From assembly GCF_014171575.1 (NCBI RefSeq), contig NZ_CP050453.1, positions 1,240,001-1,304,000 of the forward strand: DNA of 64,000 nt, read 5' to 3'. Origin of the DNA: Microbacterium sp. Se63.02b (GTDB taxonomy: Bacteria; Actinomycetota; Actinomycetes; Actinomycetales; Microbacteriaceae). The notes beneath the pieces were generated by a model that worked only from the letters and a program-made list of their open reading frames with translations, had not been told where the DNA came from and ran no database searches. Position 1 is the first letter of the stretch. Each line of letters starts with the position of its first letter. The position numbers and the translations under genes were made by a program. Positions 53,628 through 62,254 of the stretch are shown here, in pieces.

Positions 53628-54606
53628 CCGTCCAGGCGCAGGGTGCGCCGCAGCCAGCTCTCGCGCGCGGCGACGGCGGCCCGCGACACCTCGGCCTCCG
53701 GCGAGAATCCCGCGAACCCGTGGTATCCGCCCGCCCACACGTGCAGCTCGGCCTGTCCGCCGGTCGCCCAGATGCGCAGGGCGTACTCGACCGCCTCGTC
53801 GCGGAACGTCTCGGCGGCGCCCACCTCGATGAACGCCGGGGCGAGCCCAGACAGATCCTCGGCACGGGCGGGAGCCGTGGAGGGAGACACCCGGTCGCTG
53901 AACCGGTCGTCGCCGGCGATGGCGTCCCACGCGGTGTCGTTGTTGTTGCGGTCCCACGCGCCGAACCCGTCGTACTGCCGGCTGGAGGGGTGTCGTTGCG
54001 GTCGTCGAGCATCGGGCACCCGAGCAGCTGGCCGGCCAGGCGCGGCCCATTCCGGTCGCGCGACAGAAGGGCGACCGCCGCGGAGAGACCTCCGCCCGCG
54101 CTCATCCCCGAGGCGATGATGCGGTCGGGGTCGATGCCGAGGTCGTCGGCGTGGGCGGCCATCCACTCCAGGGCGGCATAGCAGTCCTCGGCCTGCGCCG
54201 GGCCCGGGTGCTCGGGCGCGAGGCGGTATTCGACCGCGACTCCGACCACCCCGTGACGCTCGGCGAGGTCGATGAGTTCCGCCGTGCCGAAGAACCGTGT
54301 TCCCAGGACCATGCCGCCGCCGTGGATCGACAGCACGGCGGGTGCCGGCGCGGAAGCCGGGCGCATCGGCCGCACGATCGTGATCTCGATGTCGGGCGCG
54401 CCTGCCGGACCAGGGATCACACGGTCCTCCCACGTGATCGCCCGCCCCTCCGCCTGCACGGCCATGGGCGGGATGATCGTGGCGAAGTGGGTGCGGTTCG
54501 CGAGGATCGTGTCGGCGCGCAGCGGGATGATCTCGACCATCCGCACGAAGGCGTCGAGTCCGGCGACCAGCTCGGGGTCGTACGGGACGGGCAGCGGCAC
54601 GGTCAT
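53624..54606 (-). CDS. alpha/beta hydrolase (HSL/lipase type), copy B
   Basis: About 327 residues. Oxyanion motif IHGGGMVLGTRFFG, nucleophile elbow SGMSAGGGLSAAVALLS, acid and His regions FIEVGAAETFRDEAVEYALR and GGYHGFAGFSPEAEVS. One correction near 53990. Shares its plan and many blocks (DRVIPGPAGAPDIEIT, YALRIWATGGQAELHVW) with the gene just upstream (54603-55603), a tandem duplication. Start and stop both overlap neighbours by ATGA. Acts on small esters; substrate unknown. Confidence 0.83.
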
Positions 54607-55603
54607 CGGGCCGCCCGCCAGATCCGCCGCAGCCACGAGGCACGAGCGGCCAGAGCGGCGCGGGAGATCTCGGCTTCGGGCATGTACATGTCGAAGCCGT
54701 GTGCGCCGCCGCCCCAGACATGCAGCTCGGCCTGTCCGCCGGTCGCCCAGATGCGCAGGGCGTATTCGGTGTCCTCATCGCGGAAGGCCTCGGCCTCGCC
54801 GACCTCGATGTACGCCGGAGGGAGTCCGGAGAGGTCGGCTGCGCGACTCGGTGCGGCGTAGGCCGGGGCCTCGTCGCTGAACGCGAGGTCGTCGCCGAGC
54901 ACGCACGACCAGGCCAGCAGGTTCAGCTCGCGCTGCCACGTGCCGATGCCGTCGTACTGACGACTCGCGACCGTGGTGTTGGTGTTGTCGATCATGGGGC
55001 ACAGCAAGCAGTTGTCCGGCCATGACGGGGCCCTGCCGATCGCGGGCGAGGAGTGCGACCGCGGCGGTGAGGCCCTCCTCCGGCGCTGCCGCCCCCGACG
55101 ACGATGCGCTCGGGGTCGATGCCGAGCTCCGCGGCGTGTGCGTGCACCCAGACGAAGGCCGCGTAGCAGTCCTCGACGCCCGCGGGATAGGGATCCTCCG
55201 GGGCGAGGCGGTACTCCACGTTCACCGCGACGACCCCGTGTTCGGCCACGATGTCGACGACACGGCCGGTCTCCCACGAGCGGTGGCCGACGATCATGCC
55301 GCCGCCGTGGATGTTCACGAACGCGGGAAGCGTCCGGCCGCTCGATCCTGTGGGGCGGAACACCGTGATCTCGATGTCGGGCGCTCCGGCGGGACCGGGG
55401 ATGACACGGTCCTCCCCATCGATGGCGCGGCCCGCGATGACCGTGTCGTTGTCGGGGAACATCCGGTCCGCGCCCTCCCGCGGCAGGGTCTCGCGGGTGA
55501 GCGGCGGCTGCGGGTTCGCGGCGAGCTCATCGAGCACGGCCTGCACCTCGGGGTCGAAGGGCACGGGGGCGACGGTCGGGTGTCCGGCGGCGATGGCGGT
55601 CAT
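54603..55603 (-). CDS. alpha/beta hydrolase (HSL/lipase type), copy A
   Basis: About 334 residues. Motifs: NIHGGGMIVGHRSWETGRVV, nucleophile elbow VVGGGSAGGG, YIEVGEAEAFRDEDTEYALR, HVWGGGAHGFDMYMPEAEIS. Two small corrections are needed near 55090 and 55005. Paralog of the following gene; conserved blocks are shared but the lid region (PQPPLTRETLPREGADRMFP here) differs, so the two may have different substrates. It starts 34 bases after the aldo/keto reductase gene ends. Confidence 0.82.
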
Positions 55604-55636
55604 GGTTCTCCTTGCGGGCGTGGCGGGCGACGGGGG

Positions 55637-56599
55637 TCAGGGGCCTTCGGGGTCGACGACCCCGCGGTCGGCCCAGAACGGCTCGACGAGGCGGCGCAGT
55701 TCCTCGACCCCGAGGCGGTCGACCAGGGCGAGGGCGTCGAGGTTGGCGCGCAGCTGCTCGATGCTCGAGGCGCCGAACAGCGTCGTGGTGAGCGCGGGGT
55801 GGGTGAGCGTGAACGCGATGCCGAGCTGCGCCGGGGACACGCCCAGCGACGACGCGACCTCCGCGAAAGCCGGCACGTCGGCGATGATCCGCTCCCGGAT
55901 GTCGCCGGGGTCGCGGCCGATCTGCCGGTCGCTGTTCACCTTCCCAGCCAGCACGCCGCCCTCGAGGCAGTCGGAGGCCTGCAGGGTCAGCCCCTGGTCC
56001 CACAGTCGTGCGAAGGGCTCGCCGTCGGGGATCGAGCGCCGCGCGACGCTGTACTTCAGCTGCGCGATCTGCGGCCCCGCGACGCCCTCGGCCGCGGCGA
56101 TGTCGATCAGGGTCTGGATGCTCGACGCCGACCAGTTGTTCACACCCCAGGCGCGGATCAGGCCGGCGTCCTGGAGCCGGGCGAGGTCGAGGACGAGCTC
56201 GCGCAGGTCGAGGTCGTCGCGGCGCAGGTCGCCCAGGATCACGAGGTCGGCGTGCTCGACGCCGACGCGCATCAGGGCGTTCTCGAGCTGCGGGCGGAAC
56301 CCGTCGTCGCCGAAGGCCTCGAGCCACAGCTTCGACGACAGCAACCACTCGTCGCGGCGGAGGCCTGCCGCGCGCACCATGGCCGAGAAGATCACGTCGG
56401 TGAACACGGGAGGGGCGCCCGGCGCGGAGTAGACACCGACGTCGAAGAGGTTCACGCCGCGGTCGGTGGCCTCGCGCAGCATGGCGACCGCGTCGGCGAA
56501 GTCCATCCGGTCGTAGGTGTGCCAGGAGCCGAGTGAGAACAGCCCGGCGTCGATGCCGCTGCGGCCGATCTCGCGGCGGGGCAGGAGGGGAGCGGTCAT
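55637..56599 (-). CDS. aldo/keto reductase homologue lacking the tetrad His
   Basis: About 320 residues, intact. The barrel, Asp/Tyr (NLFDVGVYSAPG) and Lys (WLLSSKLWLEAF) are present, but the usual His (xxLxxH at the end of strand 4) is replaced: DLVILGDLRRDD reads Gly-Asp. The C-terminal loop LTLTHPALTTTLFGASSIEQ is normal. The related gene at 58593 has the same change. Start MTAPLLPRREIGRSG at 56599; the ATG at 56611 would overlap the alcohol dehydrogenase. Third gene of the reverse operon. It may be a reductase with altered chemistry or a non-redox enzyme (inference). Confidence 0.82.
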   Translation of the reverse strand: MTAPLLPRREIGRSGIDAGLFSLGSWHTYDRMDFADAVAMLREATDRGVNLFDVGVYSAPGAPPVFTDVIFSAMVRAAGLRRDEWLLSSKLWLEAFGDDGFRPQLENALMRVGVEHADLVILGDLRRDDLDLRELVLDLARLQDAGLIRAWGVNNWSASSIQTLIDIAAAEGVAGPQIAQLKYSVARRSIPDGEPFARLWDQGLTLQASDCLEGGVLAGKVNSDRQIGRDPGDIRERIIADVPAFAEVASSLGVSPAQLGIAFTLTHPALTTTLFGASSIEQLRANLDALALVDRLGVEELRRLVEPFWADRGVVDPEGP

Positions 56600-56607
56600 G
56601 GTCGTCC

Positions 56608-57739
56608 TCACCGTCTCGGGTCGATGACGGCCTTGACCTCATCGAGGTGGTGCATGTGGGCGATCTTCGTCGAGGCGTCGGCGAGGCCGACCGGGGTGCT
56701 GAAGAGCTCGTCCCACGGGAAGCGGTCGGCGAAGGCGGTGAAGAAGTCGATCGCGCGGGAGTAGTCCGAGATGTCGCCGTTGAGCGAGCCGACCACGGTG
56801 AGCTCCTTCCCCATGATGGTGCTGAGGGGGAAGCCGTCGCCGGCGGGGCCCGTGGAGCCCACGATCGCGATGGTCCCGCGCTGTGCCGCCATCGATCGCG
56901 TCAGGACCGACACCCGGGGCGCCGGCGAAGTCGAACACGTGGTCGGCGCCGCGACCGCCGGTGAGCGCCATGACCTGGTCGACCACCGGTCCGTCGCGGA
57001 AGTCGACGACGGCGTCGGCGCCGAAACGTCCGGCGAGTGCGAGGCGGGATGCGGGTGCGCCGACCGTGATCACCTGGCCGGCGCCGGAGATCTTCGCGAC
57101 GGCGGTGGCGAAGATCCCGAGGGCGCCGGCACCCTGCACGACCACGCTCGACCCGGTCCGGAGGCGTCCGGCGCGTTCGAACGCCCGCAGCACCGTCTTG
57201 GCCGCGCAGCCCGCCATCGAGGCCCAGGTGTCCTTCACGGATGCCGGGAGCAGCAGCTTGGCCGCTCCCGGGGTGACGTAGGCGTACTCCGAGAGGCCGG
57301 CGGTGGCGAACGGGGGCACGTCGGCGCGTTGCAGGAAGCCGTACCCGCGGCGTGTGCACGCGACGGGTTCGCGCAGCACCACGCACCCGTGACACTCGCC
57401 GCACGTCGACTCGGACCAGCCGATGCGGTCGCCGGGCGCGAGCGGGCGACCGAGGGCGTCTCTGGTGTCCGGCCCGGTGGCGACGATCTCGCCGACCATC
57501 TCGTGACCGAGCACCATCGGGAGCATGCCGGGGAACGTCATCCGCCCCTCCCAGATCTCGATGTCGGTGCCGCACAGCGTGGTGCAGGCGATGCGCACGA
57601 GGGCCGCGCCCGGTTCGATCTCGGAAGGGAGCGGGAGGTCCTGCAGGGTGAGGGGCTCGCCGTGCGCGGTGAGCACGGCGGCGCGAGTCGTGCGCGGCAG
57701 GTCGGCGATGCGCGGCAGGTCGGTGGTGGGGACGGACAT
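56608..57739 (-). CDS. zinc-dependent alcohol dehydrogenase (MDR family)
   Basis: About 377 residues. Catalytic zinc ligands Cys in TLCGTDIEIW, GHEMVGEIVATG and the second His/Cys; structural zinc cluster CGECHGCVVLREPVACTRRG; NAD fold VVVQGAGALGIFATAVAKIS. One correction near 56905. C-terminus ASTKIAHMHHLDEVKAVIDP. Second gene of the operon after the SDR; 20-base gap. Oxidises an alcohol; with SDR, hydrolases and reductases it points to a multi-step degradation of an ester-containing compound, identity unknown. Confidence 0.86.
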
Positions 57740-57759
57740 GGTTCTCCAGACGGCGGTGT

Positions 57760-58492
57760 TCAGACCAGGAGCTGTCCGCCGTCGACGGCGACGGAGACTC
57801 CGGTGATGTGGCTGGCGGCGTCGCTCGCGAGGAAGACGACGAGGGGAGCGACCTGCTCGACGGCGGCGATCGTGCCGAGCGGGATGCGCGACTCCCAGGC
57901 CGCGCGCGCAGCGGGTTCGATGCGAAGTCGGCGGTCAGCGGGGTGAGCACGGGGCCGGGGGCGACGGCGTTGACTCGTACACCGGAGGGCGCGAGCTCGA
58001 TCGCGGCCGTGCGGGTCAGAGCATCGACAGCGGCTTTCGTGGCCTCGTAGTGGCCGAGCCCGGGGTGGGCTGTCTGGCGCCGATCGACGAGATGTTCACG
58101 ATCGCGCCGCGCCCCGCCTCGGCGAACAGGGCGCCGAACGTGCGCAGCATCAGGAAGGTGCCGCGCACGTTCACATGGAGGGCCGTGTCGAACACGTCGA
58201 CCGGGACCTCCTGCAGCGTGCCGCCGCCCGCGACGACGCCCGCGTTGTTGACGAGCACGTCGATGCCGCCGTCTGCTGCGAGCAGCTCCGCAGCGGCGAG
58301 GACCGACGACTCGTCGGCGATGTCGAGGGCGAGGGCCGTCGCGCCGATCTCGGCGGCGACCCTGGCGGCGGCATCCGCATCCACGTCGCCGATGAAGACG
58401 ACGTCGCCGCTCTCGCGGAAGGCGGCGGCGATTCCGCGGCCGAGTCCGGATGCGCCTCCGGTGACGAGGATGCGGCGGGGAGATGCGGTCAT
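57760..58492 (-). CDS. short-chain dehydrogenase/reductase
   Basis: About 243 residues. N-terminus ILVTGGASGLGRGIAAAFRE, IDVLVNNAGVVAGGGTLQEV, catalytic NISSIGARQ then, after correction near 58065, HPGLGHYEATKAAVDALTRT; second correction near 57920 gives SDAASHITGVSVAVDGGQLL at the end. First gene of the reverse operon; divergent from the aldo/keto reductase at 58593 with a short palindrome between. Confidence 0.82.
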
Positions 58493-58537
58493 GTTCGTCC
58501 TCACTGACGGCTGGTCTGACGGAGTGTCTCCGTTATA

Positions 58538-58553
58538 TTCTACAAACATAGAA
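58538..58553. promoter_or_regulatory. candidate operator between the SDR and aldo/keto reductase genes
   Basis: TTCTA-CAAACA-TAGAA, a short inverted repeat in a 100-base divergent AT-rich gap (TATATTCTACAAACATAGAA). It could control both units. No regulator gene adjoins it. Confidence 0.45.
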
Positions 58554-58592
58554 AAACACAACCCCGTGCGAAGAGATGGCGAAGGAGCCTTC

Positions 58593-59552
58593 ATGCCCGA
58601 ATCGACATATCCCCGGAAGTCCCTCCGCGCCGGTGGGAGTCCTGTGCCGCCGCTCGCCCTCGGGTCGTGGAACACCTGGGACCGGATGGGGCCGGACGAG
58701 GCCGTCGCCCTGATCCGTCGAGCGGTCGACCTCGACGCCGGGTTCTTCGACGTGGCTTACTACAACATGGGTCCGCATGCCGAGAACTCGAAGACCGACA
58801 TCCTCTTCGGCCAGGCGCTGCGGGCGAGCGGTGTCGACCGGGCCGACATCGTGCTGTGCGGCAAGCTCTGGCTGTGGGACTGGCCGAACCAGGGGTTCCG
58901 CGCGCAACTCGTCGAGTCGCTGCAGCGCGCAGGGCTCGACCGCTTCGACACGCTCGTCGTGGGGGACTATCTCGACGCCCCCGACATGCCGCGACTCGTC
59001 ACGGAGGTGAACGACCTGATCGCCGAGGGCTCGTCGACTCCTGGGGCATCAACAACTGGCGGATCGAGCACACGCGGCAGGCCATCGCCGAAGCAGAGGC
59101 GCAGCGCGTCGCCGGGCCGGTGTTCGCGCAGCTGAAGTACGGCATCGCCCGTCGATCGATGGCCGAGGGCGACGCCTACGGTCCGTTGTTCGCCGACGGG
59201 ACGCTCACGCTCCAGGCGTCGGACGTGTTCGAGGGCGGCATCCTCGCCACCGGGCGGGTGCCCGAGCGCAAGATCGGCGCCGACGTGGGGGCATCCGCGA
59301 GCAGATCGCCGCGGTGTTCCCCACTGTCGCGCGCATCGCGGGGAGTTCGGGGTGACACCGGCCGCGCTCGGCATCGCCTTCTGCCTCACCAACCCCGCGA
59401 CGGCGAACGTGCTGTTCGGCGCCTCTCGACTCTCGCAGCTGGAGCAGAACCACGCGGCTCTCGCCCTCGCCCGCGATCACGGAGCCGAGGTGCGCGATGC
59501 GCTCGCCGCATGCCGGGTCGATCGGGAGGTGCGCGCCGACGGCGTCTGGTGA
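58593..59552 (+). CDS. aldo/keto reductase homologue lacking the tetrad His
   Basis: About 319 residues, similar to the gene at 55637 (GSWNTWDRMGPDEAVALIRR here, GSWHTYDRMDFADAVAMLRE there). Asp/Tyr FFDVAYYNMGPH and Lys VLCGKLWLWDW are kept; the His position reads DTLVVGDYLDAPD, so His is replaced by Gly-Asp exactly as in the other copy. Two corrections are needed, near 59035 and 59290. AAGGAG ribosome site. Stands alone, divergent from the reverse operon; presumably in the same pathway. Confidence 0.8.
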
Positions 59553-59600
59553 GGAGCGCGGGCCGAGACCCGATCCTGCGCATCGGTTCGACGTGCGCGA

Positions 59601-59924
59601 CTAGTGCGCGCCGCCGAACTCGATCATCGCCACGCCGGCCGCGATGAGCGCGACGCCGATCGCCATCATGAGGGAGAAGTGGTCCTTGAAGATCACGCGG
59701 CCCAGGACCGCAGTCAGCGCGACGCCCGCGGCTGCCCAGATGCCGTAGGCGACACCCACCGGCATCCCCAGCGCGAGAATCGTGCCGAGCAGCGTGAAGG
59801 CCGCGAGGTATCCGACGACGATCACGGGGATCCAGCGTTTGCGCCGGAGTCCTTCGGACGCGCGCAGGCTCAGGGTCGCGGTGACCTCGCTGCCGATCGC
59901 GAGGGCCAGCAGCAGCCAGATCAT
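59601..59924 (-). CDS. SMR-family small multidrug transporter, subunit 2
   Basis: 107 residues, four transmembrane helices. Helix 1 has the essential Glu: ALAIGSEVTATLSLRASEGL. Helices 2-4 (IPVIVVGYLAAFTLLGTILA, VGVAYGIWAAAGVALTAVLG, MMAIGVALIAAGVAMIEFG) are typical of EmrE/SugE. Start overlaps the stop of the first subunit by ATGA. Probably works as a heterodimer with it, like EbrAB. Confidence 0.86.
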   Translation of the reverse strand: MIWLLLALAIGSEVTATLSLRASEGLRRKRWIPVIVVGYLAAFTLLGTILALGMPVGVAYGIWAAAGVALTAVLGRVIFKDHFSLMMAIGVALIAAGVAMIEFGGAH

Positions 59925-60289
59925 GACGCGGCCTCCGTCGACTCGCGCGCATGCGACCCGAGCTCGACCAGCAGCACGCCGACCACGATGACGCCGACGC
60001 CGATCAGCTGCACGGGGCCGAGGACCTCGCCGAACAGCATGGTGCCGAACACCGCCGTGAGCACGACGCCGACCGCCGACCAGATCCCGTAGGCCACGCC
60101 GACGGCCATGCCGCGGTCGAGCACGACCGACAGCAGCCACAGCGAGCCCGTGTAGCCGACCGCGACGACGATCAACCACAGCGGATGCGTGAACCCCTCG
60201 GCCGCGCGCAACGAGAGCGTCGCCGTGACCTCCAGCGCGATCGCGATCAAGAGGGGCGGCCAGGCGGAGGGGCGCGGGTGGTCGGTCAT
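59921..60289 (-). CDS. SMR-family small multidrug transporter, subunit 1
   Basis: 122 residues. Glu in helix 1: PPLLIAIALEVTATLSLRAA; later VAVGYTGSLWLLSVVLDRGM and AVGVAYGIWSAVGVVLTAVF, LIGVGVIVVGVLLVELGSHA. Slightly longer than usual at both ends. First of the overlapping pair. Its upstream leader on the minus strand crosses a GT-rich minisatellite (60357-60470), which might affect expression. Confidence 0.85.
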   Translation of the reverse strand: MTDHPRPSAWPPLLIAIALEVTATLSLRAAEGFTHPLWLIVVAVGYTGSLWLLSVVLDRGMAVGVAYGIWSAVGVVLTAVFGTMLFGEVLGPVQLIGVGVIVVGVLLVELGSHARESTEAAS

Positions 60290-60356
60290 CACGGGCCTTT
60301 CGTGGAGGGGTCCGAGGAGGGAGAACGTGGAGCGGAGGTGGGGGATTCCCTCATCG

Positions 60357-60470
60357 GCGAGTGGGTGTGCGGGCGAGTGGGCGAGGAGGGCGTGTTGGCG
60401 TGTGGGCGAGGTGGGCGTGTGGGCGAGGAGGTGAGTGGGCGTGTGGGCGTGTAGGCGTGTGGGCGAGGAA
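60357..60470. repeat. GT-rich minisatellite with GTGGGCG units
   Basis: About 114 bases with seven exact copies of GTGGGCG and degenerate copies, joined by AGGAG, TGT or AGT. It lies in the 348-base gap between the SMR pair and the HNH gene, outside any supported gene. Such purine/GT tracts can change copy number by slippage. Confidence 0.8.
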
Positions 60471-60637
60471 GGCGGGCATGTGCGAGGCGGGCGTTCGATC
60501 GTCTCTGTTGCCGGTGAACGGGCCGTGTCGTCGAGGTTGGACAGTCCGTTTCGGTTCGAGGTTCGAGGCATGGCGGCATGCCGGAATGACTCGAACAGAT
60601 CTTCGAAAGTGTGCGGGATTCCCGGTAGAATCGAGTC

Positions 60638-61978
60638 ATGTCGAAGTTGGCCGCGTTGCATGAGGCGATGTCCCGCCTCGATGAGGCGTGGGCAGACGCC
60701 GATGCGTCCGGCGAGCTGTCCCGGCAGCAGCTGATCGCCGTGAGCGCATCCATCGGGGTGTTGCAGAGGCGGCTGGATGCGGTGCACATCGAGGTGGCCG
60801 CGTGTATCTCTCGCGAGTCCCGTCCGGAGCTGGGCGCCGAGAGCCTCGCGAAGCAGCAGGGGTTCCGCAATCCGGCGACGATGATCGCGGCGACGGTCGG
60901 CGTGTCACGCGGTGATGCGACTCGGCTCGTGAAGGTGGGAGAAGCGGTCGCACCGCGGGCCGATCTCCTCGGTGCGCCCCTCCCGGCGAGGTATCCGGCC
61001 GTGCGGGAGGCGCTCGGCGCCGGCATGCTGAGCGCGCAGGTGGCGGCCTTGATCGTCGCTCTTCTGGACCGGTGTCGGGTGGCGGCCGGGGCGGTGCGTG
61101 TCGCCGAGGCGGAGCGGCTGCTGGTCGAGGAGGCAATCGGACTCGCGCTCGACGACGTGCGGAAGCTGATCGTGCGGGCGGAGGCATGGTTGGACCCGGA
61201 CGGGGTGGAGCCGCGCCTCGAGGAGCAGCGCTCCCGTCGATCATTGACCGTCCACGAGCGCGACGGGATGGTGCATCTGAACGCGGTCCTCGACGTCGAG
61301 ACCGCGGCTCCCGTGGTGACCGCGATCCGCGGGTACGTGACCGCCGCGTTCGCTGCGCGGAAGGATGCTGCCGCGCCCGATTCGTGCGATGCCGACCGTC
61401 GCACGGTGCCGATGATCCAGGCCGACGCGCTCGCCGTGTTCGCCGCGCACGTGCTCGGATGTGAAGCCAAGGTGCCGCTGGCGGGTGCGACCGTCGTGGT
61501 GCGGATGAGCCTCGAAGACCTCGAGTCCGGGTCGGGGTCGGCAGCCCTCGACGGTCTGGACCATCCGGTCAGTATCGGCGCTGCGCGGCGGATGGCCGCG
61601 GGTGGGGGAGTCATCCCGTGCGTGCTCGGCGCTGCGAGCGAAGTGCTCGACTGGGGGCGTGAGAAGCGCCTGTTCACGCGGTCGCAGCGGTTGGCGTTGG
61701 TGGAGCGGGATGGTGGGTGCGCGATGTGCGGGTTGCCGCCGGAGATGACGAAGGCGCATCACATCCGGTGGTGGAAGCGCGACCGCGGGCCGACCGACCT
61801 GTCGAACGGGGTGCTGCTGTGCGAGACGTGTCACCACCGCATCCATGACAACGGATGGGAGATCCGGGTCGACGGCGGTGGCGGGTGCGGGAGGGTGTGG
61901 TTCGTGCCGCCCGCTGCGGTCGACTCTGCGCGCGTCCCGCGCCTGGGCGGCAGAGCGCGCTTCGACATCGCCGCGTGA
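60638..61978 (+). CDS. DUF222 plus HNH endonuclease-domain protein (13E12 type)
   Basis: 446 residues, intact. The N-terminal two thirds are DUF222 (LDAVHIEVAACISRESRPEL, TVGVSRGDATRLVKVGEAVA, ERDGMVHLNAVLDVETAAPV); the C-terminus is an HNH nuclease fold with zinc Cys and catalytic His: CAMCGLPPEMTKAHHIRWWK and LLCETCHHRIHDNGW. Role unknown; such proteins are multicopy in actinobacteria. A decayed relative lies at 15367-16531. The ATG is only 5 bases after a TAGAAT box at 60627-60632 with TTCGAA 18 bases upstream, suggesting a leaderless transcript. Confidence 0.86.
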   Translation: MSKLAALHEAMSRLDEAWADADASGELSRQQLIAVSASIGVLQRRLDAVHIEVAACISRESRPELGAESLAKQQGFRNPATMIAATVGVSRGDATRLVKVGEAVAPRADLLGAPLPARYPAVREALGAGMLSAQVAALIVALLDRCRVAAGAVRVAEAERLLVEEAIGLALDDVRKLIVRAEAWLDPDGVEPRLEEQRSRRSLTVHERDGMVHLNAVLDVETAAPVVTAIRGYVTAAFAARKDAAAPDSCDADRRTVPMIQADALAVFAAHVLGCEAKVPLAGATVVVRMSLEDLESGSGSAALDGLDHPVSIGAARRMAAGGGVIPCVLGAASEVLDWGREKRLFTRSQRLALVERDGGCAMCGLPPEMTKAHHIRWWKRDRGPTDLSNGVLLCETCHHRIHDNGWEIRVDGGGGCGRVWFVPPAAVDSARVPRLGGRARFDIAA

Positions 61979-62254
61979 GTGCGCCGCGTGGCTGCGCTGC
62001 GCTGTGTGAGTGCGCCGCTTGAGCGCGTCGGCTGAGCGCTGACGTCCGCTGGCGCCGCTATGCCTGCGCGCTCGGACAAGCCCGGTGCACCCCGAGGCAT
62101 GAGTCGGCGCCTCGCGGACGAGAAACGCTCTTGCGCTCTTTTTCCACGCATGTAGACTAACCACCACGACACATCGAAGTGACGTCGATCCGGCCTCCGG
62201 TCAAGCGGCACGTCGAACCTTCTTCACCACCCCCTGCACCCGAGAGAAGGAACC
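61979..62254. other. 276-base gap before the peptide transporter, with a shared word
   Basis: No gene seen. The first 100 bases are TGAGTGCGCCGC-like degenerate repeats. CGCATGTAGACTAA at 62147-62160 shares its first nine bases with the murQ-region control sequence at 46532-46540; it may be a common regulator site. The transporter start has a GAGAGAAGGA ribosome site. Confidence 0.45.

Noticed and set aside
60357..60470. CRISPR array
   Set aside because: Units are seven bases with no spacers, and no cas gene is present.
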